The notes: a model not told the origin generated them from the letters alone. DNA of 64,000 nt from Leuctra nigra (GCA_934045905.1 OW203763.1:41316672-41380671); one strand, 5' to 3'; shown: positions 33,297-44,739, counted from the stretch's first letter. A program made the numbers and translations.

Positions 33297-36200
33297 TTAT
33301 AAATTATCTTCTGCTTCGGGCGTCGCATCCGGCTTGAGATCTTGTACGTGCCACATGGTTGGAAGTACTCGCCCATCTTCCTCCCGCAGCTCGTAGACTA
33401 GGTTGAACACCCGCTTTTGGATGAAGCACCGCGTATACTTCGGTGCTAACTTCGCCCTGAAGTAGCGCGCGGCATCTGATTGGGGAAAAGTCTTTCTCCA
33501 AACAACGTCTCCTGGTTGAAATTGCAGTGGACGGCGCCGGAGGTTGTAGATCCGGCTGTTCTTCTCGTGGGCTCTTTGGAGTCTATCAGTAACCTCGGCG
33601 TAGAGTGTGGGTAGTTCCTTTAATAGTCCGGCCCGAGGTTCACGTGGACCCATCCTCGGAGCGTAACCATCTTCTTCCAACTTGCGGTACGACGTCCCTG
33701 ACAAGTATAGTTCTCGGCTAAAGTTGAGAAAAGCAGGTGTGAAACCCGTCGCTTCGTGTGTCGCCGTACAGATGGCGTGCCTCAACTGTGGTAAATTCTT
33801 GTCCCAACTCCGATGGTTGTTATTCACGTAAGACGCTATCATCGTCTTCAGGACGCGATTGATTCTCTCTGTCGGGTTCGCTTGCGGGTGGTAATTTGGA
33901 TTGTAAAGGATTTTCCCCCCATAGTCGGTAACTTTATTCACAAACTGTTTACTGGTGTACTGAGTTCCGTTGTCGCAGATCACATATTGGGGAGCTCCAT
34001 ACACGAGAAACACTTCATGCTCCATGATTTGGGCTATCTTCTCTGCAGTTGCAGTTCGTAGCGGAAAGAGTAAGGTATATTTGGTGAAACAGTCTGCAAT
34101 CACTAACAGGAACCGGTTTTCTTTAGAGGACACAGGGAAAGAGCCCATCAAATCTGTGGAGATCATTTGCCAAGGATTAGTGACTTCCCGTTGGCTTCCC
34201 ATCAATCCCGCTGGTAGTTGTTGCACCGGCTTGAGGGATTGGCAGACAGAGCACTGCTGAACATAACGACTGATGTCGGCGGCCATGCCTGGCCAGTAGT
34301 GCGTTTCCGATATCCGCTTGATTGTCTTGTATGTTCCCAGGTGTCCCGCTGTCGGCCGATCATGGTACTCTTCTAGGATACTTCTCCGAAGTGATCTCGG
34401 GACTACCATTCTCCAGCCTTCGTCTTCTGGAGTAAGCAGGAACTGTTTTTTTCTTCGTAGTAACCGCTTCCACAACTTGTCGTCTTCGCCCTTCCAGTTA
34501 GGATAATTTTGAGGACTATCCAGGACTTTCTTGAGTTGTGCCGTATACCAGTCATCGTGGTCGTCCTTGGTGATTTCAATCGACTCCAGAAGTCCCACGG
34601 ATCTAGACAAGGCATCCGGTACAGCATGGTTCCTCCCGGGTCTCTGCAGAATTTCGAACGAGTACTGTTGCAGTCTTATTGCCCAACGAGCGAGCCGTCC
34701 TCTCGGGTCTTTGAGATTGTGAAGCCAGATTAAGGAATGATGGTCCGTGATGACTGTGAATGGAGAGCCTTCCACATACGGTCTAAATTTCTCTACTGCC
34801 CAGACCACCGCTAAGCACTCCAATTCCGTGGTGGTGTAGACCCGTTCACTCTTCGTCAATGACCGGCTGGCATACGCAATGACCTTTTCTCCATCTTCAA
34901 ACTCTTGTGAGATAACTGCTCCCAGACCCACTTCTAAAGCGTTAGTTTGTATCAGAAATGGCCGGTTGAAGTCGGGACAGGTAAGGAGTGGAGCTTCTAC
35001 TAAATGACTCTTGATTTGTCGAAAAGCCAACTCATGCTTTTCCTCCCACTTCCAGGGCGGATTCCTTTGGCCCTTTCGCACCCCTTTAGTCAACTCATTT
35101 AGTGGCACCATTTTCGTGGCGAAATCTGGTACGAATCGTCGGTACCAACTTGCCAGTCCAATGAAACGTCTAACTTCATTAACATTCTTGGGCGTCGGGT
35201 AGTTAATCATCGCCGCAACCTTTTCAGTGTTCACGCGTAAACCCCCCTCATCAACCATGTACCCAAGGTACTTCAACTCTGACCGGCCAAATTGACATTT
35301 GTCCTTATTTTATGTCAGACCCGCCGCCTTCAACTTCTGCAACACCTTCTGTAGAACCTCGAAGTGTGCTTCAAAAGTAGGAGTCACAATTATCACGTCA
35401 TCTAGATACACAAATACGTGGGGATCTAGTTCTGGGCCCAATACTCGGTCTATTAAACGTTGCCACGTTGCTGGAGAGGCATGCGCCGGATTTGGAAAAG
35501 ACCCCGGCCCGCCACTGCAAATGCCGTCTTTTCCTTGCTCTCTTCTTCCAGGGGCACTTGCCAATACGCCGTTTTCAGGTCGAGGGAGGACATGTACCTT
35601 GCATTCCTTAACCGGTCCAAGATAGCTGACACGTACGGCAAAGGATATGCGTCACGTTTGGTCACTGCATTCACTCTTCTGAAGTCTATGCATACCCTAT
35701 AGGCCTTGGAATCTGGTTTCTCTACTAGCATAATAGGCGAACTCCATGCACTGGTTGAAGGTTCGAATACTCCGTCCCTTAACATTTCGTCGAGTTCCTT
35801 ATTAATCTGCTTCTGTATGACCGGTGAATAAGGGTAGTACCGCTGTTTGATGGGAGCAGCATCTCCTGTATCTATCTTATGATGCACTAAACCGGTTACC
35901 CCTAGCTTATCCTGTGGGAGAGCCATCAAATCTGTCACCATCTTCTCCAACTGACTTCTTTCCTTGGGTGAGAGTCTGTCCTTGATTTGAGTACACTCGG
36001 CTACCCGGGGTATTTCTCCACTGTCACTAAAGGTCCAGGTACCCTGCGCTACATCGGGGACAAACCTCATTGTCTTCCAAAAGTCGATCCCTAAGTATAG
36101 GGCACGCTCCAGGGATGGGACTACTAGAATTGGTAAAACTTTTACTCTCCCATCTAATTCAATCGGCAGATCAGTCTCTCCTAACACTTGACAAGAACGT

Positions 36201-36427
36201 CCATCAGCAACGCGCACCATACCTGCTTCCATTTTCCGAAGAGGAGGATGAAGTGATTCGATCTTCTCCCAGCCGCCCCGACCAAGAATCGTTCTTGATG
36301 CTCCGGAATCCAGAAGACCCTGCATGGCTATCCCCAACACGTGTACCTTCAGGCTAGGCCGACTATCATTCCCTGCCGATGCCAAGATATGGTCCAGCTT
36401 GGCTCGAATACTAAGATTGGCTACCAC
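33297..36427 (-). pseudogene. Gypsy-2 pol: protease, RT, RNase H, integrase
   Basis: Read from 36427 down, the protease has LLDSGASRTILG. RT has VCIDFRRVNAVTKRDAYPLP and SSLDLKTAYWQVPL. A frameshift near 35480 separates this from PATWQRLID and VFVYLDDVIIV (catalytic pair). A TAA at 35312-35310 then breaks the frame; from 35276 a 659-codon frame continues with RNase H (IQTNALEVGLGAVISQ; TELECLAVVWAV) and integrase. The integrase HHCC motif has CSVCQSLK, and the DDE residues sit in ISTDLMGSF, VICDNGTQ and NPTERINR. A GPY-like C-terminal end follows (PGDVVWRKT). Two lesions block expression. Confidence 0.92.
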
Positions 36428-36492
36428 GTCTAACCAGTCACACCACTCTTCGTTTGGAGGCGAACATATCAGCTTTGCATGAGAAGTCCGCC

Positions 36493-37801
36493 TTACCCTC
36501 GACCCGCTGCTGCTTTTCCCGTACGTTCACGGCCAGGGATACAATTTGGCTTCAAAACGTTCGCTGCACCACAACCATAACAGAACACTGACCATTCTGC
36601 CAAACAGTCGCGATAGGTGTGGTCGGTACCTTGACAGTTCCAACATGGCCCTCTGCTGCCTCTCGAGGTCGCTGTGGAGACGTCCGCTAGATTCTCTTCC
36701 TGCACCGCTCCGACGGTTGGACCTGGACGATCTGGGAGTCGTCGGCGTCCATGGTAGGCCAGGTCAGGTTCGATAGAATCCTTCTGCTGCACGGGATGCT
36801 GAAATTTGCGAACCCGTTGCCGGCTGTACTCCAGCTTCCGTCCCAGGCTAAGAAGGTCAGACACGGACTCGATCTGTTGCAAACTTAACCTGTCTACATA
36901 AAACGGGTCCAAGTTCTTCCGAATTATACTTAGCTGGATGGATTCGGCCAAAGGTGTCTGCAGCCGCGCCATGTAGTTCCTCATGAAGGCGATGTAGATT
37001 CCGATGGTTTCCTCCGGTCCTTGAGTTCGCTTCTTAATTTCGTCGAGTAACTCCTCGTCATAGTCGGGTGATAGGAACTCTTTTCGTAGTTTTTGCGTGA
37101 GATCTGCCCAAGAGCCGAGCTGCCGCCATATTGGATCGGTACCATACTAATGCTGAGCCGTCGAATAAATCCATTGCTTCCACTAGTAAGTCTTCCTTCG
37201 ATCGTAGTCTGGACTCACATAATTCTTCTATGCGTTCCAGGAAGGCGCTTACACTCAACCCTCGGCCGTCCCCAGTAAAGGTAACTCCCCAGTCTCTGGC
37301 TGGAACATACTTTTTCCTAGCACTGGTCTCGCCGGTCGCTAACTTAGCCAAGGCATCTGACAAAGTTTTATTGGCCGCCAATATCGCTAACGGATCTGAC
37401 AGCAGTTTTTCCTTAAGCTTGTCCCCGCACTTGGCTGCTTCCTCTATCAGCTCCGTTCGTCTCTTACACACGTCCGCGATGAGTCCACTCACCCTTCCAA
37501 GCCGGCGCAAGATATGTCCCAAACGTGTTTCTATTCGTTTGTATTCCGAATCCGCCTTGGACGAACCGCTGTAGTTGGTAATCGCTGTATTCAGGTCCGC
37601 TAATTTTATCTTGCACGTTTCTAGCTCCTCTTCCGGATCCAGAGTGGTTTCTTGCGGGCAGGTGCTCTTCCCCTCCTTCTCGGCCTTGAGGGCCTGGGCG
37701 AGGACAGGTTTCATGTCGGCAACGGTGGTCAGTCCCTCGCCTAGTCCGCGTATCTTCAACTCATACTCAATTTCGTCACGCGTCAGTCGTGTATAGTCCA
37801 T
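36493..37801 (-). pseudogene. Gypsy-2 gag with CCHC zinc knuckle
   Basis: Gag starts at 37801 with MDYTRLTRDEIEYELKIRG, a few bases inside the primer site. It has a coiled, charged matrix-like region, a capsid-like segment (LFDGSALVWY, LRKEFLSPDYDEELL) and a C-terminal knuckle CWNCQGTDHTYRDC, followed by CYGCGAANVLKPNC. A frameshift near 37110 splits it. The open frame extending upstream to 37966 is LTR read-through, not the true start. Confidence 0.85.
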
Positions 37802-37813
37802 TTTCAAAATTTT

Positions 37814-37831
37814 GCCCCACGTTGGGCGCCA
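37814..37831 (-). promoter_or_regulatory. Gypsy-2 primer-binding site for tRNA-Lys
   Basis: The minus strand reads TGGCGCCCAACGTGGGGC directly after the 5' LTR. This is an 18-nt exact complement of the 3' end of the fly tRNA-Lys(CTT) as I remember it, including CCA. It primes minus-strand cDNA. Confidence 0.85.
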
Positions 37832-38230
37832 GTTATAACGTTTGCCCCTTCTTAACGGTGGAGTGGGGTGGGTGGGGAACGCTGGCGGACGGGGATGGGC
37901 GCCACGTGCTTCTGGGGCACGAGGAAGCACGAAGCTCGTCAAACAAAACACCTTGAACACAATCACACTTGAACAATACTTTTAATAACTCTTAATCCCA
38001 CAGCACAAGTCGTCGTAAGACAGTCCGACAAATAATAATGATCAACACTCTTTCTCTGTACAAAAATCAGTTGCCTGCGTCGGCTTCTAGAAACGTCTCT
38101 CTAACAACACACAACACAACCAGTTCCGTCGCTGGCCGGTCAACAACTCCCGAGCCCCTGCTCGAGCGCGTGAGGGGTTGTATGACCGGTTGACCTCGGG
38201 AGGCCGCCCTCCCTCAGTTTACATGTAACA
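37832..38230 (-). repeat. Gypsy-2 5' LTR
   Basis: This is the right copy on the plus strand and the 5' LTR in element sense. It begins TGTTACATGTAAACTGAGG on the minus strand and ends CGTTATAAC before the primer site. It holds the promoter and polyadenylation signals by family convention; I could not pick out a TATA box with confidence. Confidence 0.88.
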
Positions 38231-38417
38231 CCAGCCATCTTCCAACATCGGACAACGTCAGGGGGAGCTATCAACATCCTCGATGCAGCCGCCGTGTGTT
38301 TGTATCCTACCATTCAACACAAATGAATCGCGCCTCGGGGGAAGCCAGCCATCTGCCAACATGGGACAACGCCAGGGGGGGGGGGGGGGGGCGATAAACA
38401 TCTTCGATGCAGCCGAA
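38231..38417 (+). repeat. LINE D ORF1 minisatellite, left part
   Basis: About one and a half units continue the array across Gypsy-2 (CCAGCCATCTTCCAACATCG, then ATCAACATCCTCGATGCAGC). A run of 17 G lies at 38375-38391. The array is broken at GATGCAGCCG (about 38417) by the L2-like LINE and resumes at 42361 with GCCGCCGGGTG. Confidence 0.82.
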
Positions 38418-41195
38418 GATCGACACTATCGATACTACGATCGATACTTCGATACTAAATCACTCTACATGGACTTTCATTCACTTTCAGTCGAGCCCAC
38501 GTCTAGCTATCTCATTAGACTTGAAGGCCGCACTGTTGCTTGGGCCACCACTACTAAATTCCTTGGGGTAATCATCCATTCTTTCTGTATAGATAAAGTG
38601 TTTGAATGCACTGGTGTGACTTGGAAGCATTCTACCTCGTCCTCGTCCACCATGGTGGTCCTCTCCACATATCGTTCCCCTTCAGCAGACGCGGCAACCT
38701 TCCTCAGTATCCTAGAGCGTGTTCTTATCAGTGTGACCAAACAGTTCCCAAAAGCTCACCTTACGGTCTGCGGTGACTTCAACATCGACATACTGGTACC
38801 TTCCAAGATCACCACAACGTTCCTGGATCTTCTCCACTCCTTCCATCTCACAGAAACCATTGCCTCCCCCACTCGGATCACTCTGAGCACCTCCACCCTT
38901 ATAGACAATATATTCACCACTCTCAACCAGTCCGCCTACTCCGCTTTCCTATTTGACAGCGGACTCTCAGACCATATGGCCCTTACCCTTTCTCTTAACA
39001 TACCGCCTTCTCTAGACGAACCGGATCATAAAATCCAGAAGAGAATCTTCTCCGAGGCCAATTCCAACAAATTTCACTCCCTACTCCAAGAAGAAGCCTG
39101 GGAACACCTCTCCTCGTCCCCGGATGTCAATGACATGTACTCCACTTTCATCGACACGTTCCTATCCCACTTCAATCAGGCCTTTCCCTTCAAAAAGACG
39201 AAAAAATCTCCCAATCCCACAAAGAGATGGATCACTGCTGAAATCCTTCAGACGGCAGACGAGCTTCGTAGCCTACATCTCCTCCTCAGAACCAATCCTA
39301 GCTGCCATATCCTGAAGTCCAAAGATCACTCCCTTAAGAAATCCCACAGCAAAAACATCCGTCTCACCAAGCGCCTATTCTTTGACAATCTCATTGAAGC
39401 CTCCAACAATAGATCCAAAACCTCCTGGAACATTATCAAAACTCTTTCCACGCCAACTCAACATCCCACTAACCTCATGCTTCTCATCAATGGCAAAGAG
39501 ACAACTGAGCCACTCACCCTGGCCAATCAACTGAACGACTTCTTTGCCCGTCGACTTCTTTGCCCGTGACGTTGCCCCTCTTGTCCACAGCCATTCTGTC
39601 CCATCTACCGCCGGTGACCAGCTCCACTTGTCGCCTACCTCTCTCCCTCCGTCCCACTACGCCGTACGAACTGATTCATCTGGCCAAATCCATGCGTGCT
39701 AAGTTCTCCAGTGGTCCAGATGGTGTTCCTGGTTCTGTGCTAGCAAGATGCATGGCTCATGTTGCTGAGCCTCTCTCCCACATTATCAACCTCTCACTCT
39801 CCTCTGGCATCTTCCCCGATCAACTCAAAAAGTCTCACATCATCCCTATCCATAAAAAGGGAAAGAAATCTGACATTAACAACTATCGACCCATATCTCT
39901 CCTCTCTTCTTTCTCCAAAATCATTGAAAAAGTCATCCTAGACCGTCTGACCTCCTATCTCTCAGACCACTCCATCCTTGCCGACTGCCAACATGGCTTC
40001 CAAAAACGTAAATCTACAGGTACGGCAATATACCAATTCCTCACCACACTCCATGCTGCACTCGACAAGGGGGACCACTCAATAGGCCTCTTCTATGACT
40101 TGTCGAAGGCATTCGACACCATCGACCACTGCCTCCTCCTTCACAAGCTGGAGCTCTGTGGCATAACGGGTCTGGCCAATCGACTGATATCCTCTTTCCT
40201 AACCAACCGCTCGCAGACAGTGATCATCCCTTCCAATAAACCGCGCTCTCCATCTCTCATCACCTCCTCCTCTAAACTAATTCGCTGCGGTGTCCCTCAA
40301 GGTTCCGTTCTTGCTCCAACACTCTTCCTCGTCTATGTGAACGACCTCACTGACCTCATCACCAACGGCAACCTCTTTCAGTTCGCTGATGATACGAACC
40401 ACCTCCTTACAGCTCCTAAATCCAAATCATTCCTTTCCCTCATCGAGACAGCCAATGAGCAGGCAGCAATCATGTCATCTTACCGCTCTCCAACCCTCCA
40501 AAACAACCTTCATCAACTTCCACACTCAATCCCACAAGCCGTCTATCTCTCCCCTAATCCGCATCAATGACCACATTATTCCGAGCACCCCATCCATAAA
40601 ATTCCTGGGCATCCATCTAACTGCTACCCTCAATTGGTCTACGCACATCCAACACACGGTCTCCAAAATCCAGAGTAGCTGCTTCCTACTACGCCGACTC
40701 AAGCCCATAGTTAACGCCCATTCCCTCAAACTGGTCTACCACGCTCATTGCCATTCCCATCTCTCCTATGGACTCCTCTTCTGGGGCACCTCTCCCGGTG
40801 CCAACCGCATTTTCATCCTGCAGAAACAGGCAGTCCGCATTATTGCCGGCATCGCTCGCCGCAAGTCTGCCAAACCGGAGTTCATTAAGTTCATCCTGAC
40901 TCTCACCTACACTCTCATCCGTATTGCCAGCTCCTTTGCTCGTGAGCACCCAACCCTCTTCCCCCTAAACTCGTCAGTTCATCAATATGGCACTCGAGGG
41001 GGAAACTCCATACGTATCCCCACTCACTCTCACTCCTCATTCACTAGCAGCCCCCACTATATATGCACAATTATCTATAATAAGCTACCCCAGCACATCA
41101 CCACCTCTTCCACCTGGGCCAGCTTCCAATCCAGTCTCAATGCCTACCTCTTCCTAAACCAATTCAACAGCCTGCAGGAATTTCTAGACTCATAA
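38418..41195 (+). pseudogene. L2-like LINE ORF2, two frame breaks
   Basis: Segment 1 (to about 39551) holds the endonuclease: VVLSTYRSPSADA, TVCGDFNIDILV, SGLSDHMALTL. It continues into the RT connector (SKTSWNIIKTL). A 16-bp tandem duplication (39536-39567) shifts the frame; without it the protein runs on as LNDFFARDVAPLV. Segment 2 (39568-40500) is RT: SGPDGVPGSVL, NYRPISLLSSFSK, FYDLSKAFDTIDH, CGVPQGSVLAPTLF, QFADDTNHLL. A second frameshift near 40500 leads to segment 3, ending HYICTIIYNKLPQH...LQEFLDS at 41195. All catalytic motifs survive. Confidence 0.88.
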
Positions 41196-41544
41196 CTGTA
41201 CCAGCACTTCAGTGTCAATCATCTTAACCTCAAGCACTCTCGTTCCATTGTTCTTCCTATTCAACTATCGGCCACGTACTACACGGCATTGTCTTAGCCT
41301 AGGCGATTTATTCATTTATTTATATTTATTCTATGTAATCATTTTTATTTTTATTTTTCTTAGGTATAAATATTACTATTATTAGTTTTAATATTTACTG
41401 TACATATAACTGTCATTGTAAACATTGTGACTTGTAAATATTTCTGACTTTGTCATAACTTGTACATACATTCTTGACGATACCCATACATGTATTATGT
41501 ACTTGTCCACGGGATGATAATAAAATACAATACAATACAATACA
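38418..41544 (+). mobile_element. L2-like LINE, nearly full coding region
   Basis: The element has endonuclease, RT and C-terminal domain, a ~350-bp 3'UTR, and an AATAC repeat tail at about 41522-41544 after CACGGGATGATAATAAAAT. It is 5'-truncated in the endonuclease. It sits inside the LINE D minisatellite and is the best-preserved LINE in the window. A fragment of the same family is in Gypsy-1 at 10604-11575. Confidence 0.85.
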
Positions 41545-42360
41545 GCGATCACCTTGACTGGACACCCCATATTAAACAGGTTGCCTCTCGCCTAGCTAGT
41601 GGATGCTTCATGATTCGTAGATTGAAATCCATCGTTAGCCACTCAACTCTCCTCACAGTATACCATTCACATGTGCACTCTCACATCTCTTATGGCATCC
41701 TATTCTGTGGCCAGTCCAATCACTTTGAAAGAATATTTATACTTCAAAAACGAGCGGTGCGCCTAATTGCAGGACTTTCACGACGGGTATCATGCAGGAC
41801 TTACTTCGCCAACCTTGGCATCTTAACAGTTGCAAGTACGCTGATCCTAGAGGCAGCCTCCTATGTGCAAAACCATCCTTCTCAATTTGTTGTGAATTCT
41901 GCTATTCATGAGCACACCACCAGGACCATTAACAGTCTGCATGTACCAAGGCACAACCTGTCGCTGTATAAAAAGAGTCCACACTATATGTGCATTACTA
42001 TTTACAACAAATTCCAGCAGCTTGGCTTTAAAATCCTACTTGCAGACAAAATAATTTTATAGTGTGGGTGATTTCTTAATGTCATAAACTGCTAACTGTC
42101 AACCCTTTATCTCATGTTATGCATAACTTTGTGAAGTGATGATTTGTCTTGAACTCTAGTTGTGTGAATATCTTTTTACCCCCAATCAATTGTGTGTAAT
42201 GTTGTTGTTGTTGTTGTTGATTTGTATTATGTTTATTATTGAATCATTGTATCAATAATTTGTGAGTGTATTTATATTTTGTACTGTAACGCAATGAACG
42301 CTGCCCATATCAACACTCTGTGTTGGTCTACGGGAAATAATAAAATCTAATATAATCTAA
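41545..42360 (+). mobile_element. Second L2-like LINE 3' end
   Basis: This is the C-terminal RT domain of a related but distinct family: LDWTPHIKQVASRLASGCF, HSHISYGILFCGQSNHFER, SPHYMCITIYNKFQQL, ending at 42061. A 3'UTR follows with a GTT microsatellite (42198-42219), then CTACGGGAAATAATAAAATC and a TAATATAATCTAA tail at 42360. It is 5'-truncated exactly where the previous LINE tail ends. Confidence 0.8.
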
Positions 42361-43430
42361 GCCGCCGGGTGTTGGTATCCTACCATTCAACACAAATGAA
42401 CCGCGCCTGGGGCGAAGCCAGCCATCATCCAACATCGGACCACGTCAGGGGGGGGGGCCTATCAACATCCTCGATGCAGCCTCCAAATGGCTTTATGCCA
42501 CAATCCAACACAAATGAACCGCGCCTGGGGCGAAGCCAGCCATCATTCAACATCAGACAACGTCAGGGGGGGGGCTATCAACATCCTCGATGCAGCCTCC
42601 AAATGGCTTTATCCCACCATCCAACACAAATGAACCGCGCCTGGGGCGAAGCCAGCCATCATCCAACTTTGGACAACGTTAGGGGGGGGGGGGCTATCAA
42701 CATCCTCGATGCAGCCTCCAAATGGCTTTATCCCACCATCCAACACAAATGTACCGCGCCTGGGGCGAAGCCAGCCATCATCCAACATCGGACAACGTCA
42801 GGGGCGGGGGGGGGCTATCAACATCCTCGATGCAGCCTCCAAATGGCTTTATCCCACCATCCAACACAAATGAACCGCGCCTGGGGCGAAGCCAGCCATC
42901 ATCCAACATCGGACAACGTCAGGGGCGGGGGGGGGGCTATCAACATCCTCGATGCAGCCTCCAAATGGCTTTATCCCACCATCCAACACAAATGAACCGC
43001 GCCTGGGGCGAAGCCAGCCATCATCCAACATCGGACAACGTCAGGGGGGGGGGCTATCAACATCCTCGATGCAGCCTCCAAATGGCTTTATCCCACCATC
43101 CAACACAAATGAACCGCGCCTGGGGCGAAGCCAGCCATCATCTAACATCGGACAACGTCAGGGGGGGGGGCTATCAACATCCTCGATGCAGCCTCCAAAT
43201 GGCTTTATCCCACCATCCAACACAAATGAACCGCGCCTGGGGCGAAGCCAGCCATCATCTAACATCGGACAACGTCAGGGGGGGGGCTATCAACATCCTC
43301 GATGCAGCCTCCAAATGGCTTTATCCCACCATCCAACACAAATGAACCGCGCCTGGGTCGAAGCCAGCCTTTATCCAACATCGGAGACAGGGTCGGCGAG
43401 AGCGACCAACATCTTCGATCCGGCCTACGG
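42361..43430 (+). repeat. LINE D ORF1 minisatellite, nine ~118-bp units
   Basis: About nine units, each with TGAACCGCGCCTGGGGCGAA, GCCAGCCATCATCCAACATC and CTCGATGCAGCCTCCAAATG, plus a G-run of 7-13. Translated, a unit reads QPPNGFIPPSNTNEPRLGRS then QPSSNIGQRQGGG. Changes in G-run length alter the frame, so the long frames at 42369-42995, 42722-43345 and 42952-43434 are parts of the same array in different phases. They are not separate genes. Confidence 0.88.
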
Positions 43431-43436
43431 GTGATT

Positions 43437-44260
43437 TTTTTCCAACATTCCAACCTCCATGGTCAGTACCAGGGAGATAGCTCATTTTCATCGCCAGTCA
43501 TTATAGGGAATTTACATTTTCATTCATTGCCAGCTAATAATTCAATTGACAATCTCCAAATGCGAGAGCGTAACCATTTTTTAGGGTATCACCCAACAGT
43601 ATGGCCAAACCCATTTCTAAATCAAATAAATCTCGAACTTGCAACTTACGTCTTAATAAAGATTTGACAAAAGTAAACATTTTACACCAAAATATTCAAA
43701 GCCTAATTAGCTCAAAAACAAATCAGGAAGTGTTTCTTGATGAACAGTTTAATCTTTCAGAAAAAAAATGATGTATTATGCTTATCTGAGCATTGGCTTA
43801 GGGAGTTTGAAATAAATCTAGTTAACATTAATAATTACAAAAGCATAAATTCATATTGTAGGTTATATTTAAAACATGTGGGAGTGGCTATCTATATACA
43901 TGAAAATAACCAATTCAAGGTTAAACCTATTGGATATTAATAAATGTAGTGTGGAAGGAGTTATAGAAATAACGGGCGTAGATTTAGTTATTGAAAACAG
44001 GGGAAACAAAAATAGCAATATTAAAGTAAAGTAACTGATTATTGCCCTGTACCGACCACCTTCAGGAAATATTGATGAATTTGTTAATATTCTCCACGCT
44101 ATTCTGGAAAAGAATGTGAAATCTTTGAGTGAAATAATAATCCTTGGTGATTTCAATGTTAACACCATGACTGAATCAGAAAATAACTTTAAATTAGTCG
44201 GCCTACTTGAATCATTTAATATTATCCTAACTATAAAGTCTCCAACAGAATAGATTCACA
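43437..44260 (+). pseudogene. LINE D ORF1 C-terminus and endonuclease start
   Basis: ORF1 ends with RERNHFLGYHPTVWPNPF and a stop near 43667. The endonuclease follows at about 43672 (KVNILHQNIQSLISS), with frameshifts near 43740, 43790 and 43930. It then reads LYRPPSGNIDEFVN at about 44050 and LGDFNVNTMT (metal-binding block) at about 44145. It stops at about 44250 in KSPTE, before the second half of the domain. The same order of minisatellite and FLG(Y/H) tail is seen in LINE E. Confidence 0.68.
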
Positions 44261-44289
44261 TTTTAAAACAGCATCAATCATAGATCACA

Positions 44290-44612
44290 GTCGTCAGACC
44301 AAATCGTCCGTCTAAGATCATCGTGCAGTTGTCAAAGGAAGATACGTAATTAGTTCATTGCCAAGAAGCGTATTGTTGTTCCGAACGGCCATCTCATTGG
44401 TGGATCTACTTCTGTACAGCGTGTTTATATAAACGAAAATTTGTCGCTGTTCAATCGTGAGTTGTAGTGGAGAACGAAACAGCGAGCGAAGGTCGTGGGC
44501 TACAAGTTCGTTTGGTGTAAACAAGGGAACATCTTTGTGCGGAAGGACGAATCATCCCCAACTGCTATTCACATTGCAGCGTTCCCTGACATTGAATCCA
44601 AATTAGTCTAGT
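44290..44612 (+). pseudogene. LINE C ORF1 C-terminal domain
   Basis: In the plus-strand frame starting near 44362 the sequence reads RIVVPNGHLIGGSTSVQRVY, then VGYKFVWCKQGNIFVRKDES and AAFPDIESKLV. This is the conserved C-terminal motif of ORF1 proteins of PHD/coiled-coil type LINEs (V-Y-I-N-E and K-x-G-x-I-F-V-R-K, recollection). One stop lies inside. The minus-strand frame over the same bases is a shadow. Confidence 0.6.
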
Positions 44613-44739
44613 GGTTGTTATTCTCTTGGCCCGTTCTTGTTGATGAATAAAAGTTTATAGTCCGATAATGATGTTGACGTTGACGTAGGTGATGTATGAG
44701 TATAATTGTGTAATAATTGATTATCTGGATGTTTGGTTT

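Larger units (their letters stand above)
32868..38230 (-). mobile_element. Gypsy-2, nearly complete Ty3/Gypsy LTR retrotransposon
   Basis: Two ~398-bp LTRs (32868-33264 and 37832-38230) flank gag and pol on the minus strand. The target duplication is CCAG (32864-32867, 38231-38234) within the minisatellite unit. The primer-binding site lies next to the right LTR and the purine-rich tract next to the left LTR. The LTRs differ at few sites by eye, and pol has only one stop and a frameshift, so the insertion is fairly young. The left LTR lacks one T at its outer edge (GTATAACG versus GTTATAACG). Confidence 0.93.
31797..44260 (+). mobile_element. LINE D, CR1-like LINE with Gypsy and L2-like insertions
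   Basis: One LINE spans this interval: ORF1 at 31797-32860, a minisatellite that belongs to ORF1 (last unit before 32868, then 38231-38417, then 42361-43430), ORF1 end at 43437-43665, and the endonuclease at about 43670-44260. Gypsy-2 (32868-38230) and a pair of L2-like LINEs (38418-42360) both landed within the minisatellite. Joining the flanks gives a continuous repeat array. The element stops at about 44260, where LINE C begins. Confidence 0.75.

Noticed and set aside
37814..37831. tRNA-Lys-like 3' end considered as a tRNA gene fragment
   Set aside because: Only the 18-nt primer-binding complement is present, placed exactly after an LTR; no acceptor, D or anticodon arms exist.
42361..43430. 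Regular repeats considered as a possible CRISPR array
   Set aside because: Units are contiguous and near-identical with no unique spacers, and the surroundings are eukaryotic retrotransposon sequence.
42369..43434. Three long overlapping frames in the minisatellite
   Set aside because: They are the same tandem array read in different phases because G-run lengths vary between units. The array belongs to LINE D ORF1.
44318..44524. Minus-strand 68-codon frame
   Set aside because: The plus strand over the same bases encodes a recognisable LINE ORF1 C-terminal motif (VYINENLSLF, GNIFVRKDES), so the minus frame is a shadow.
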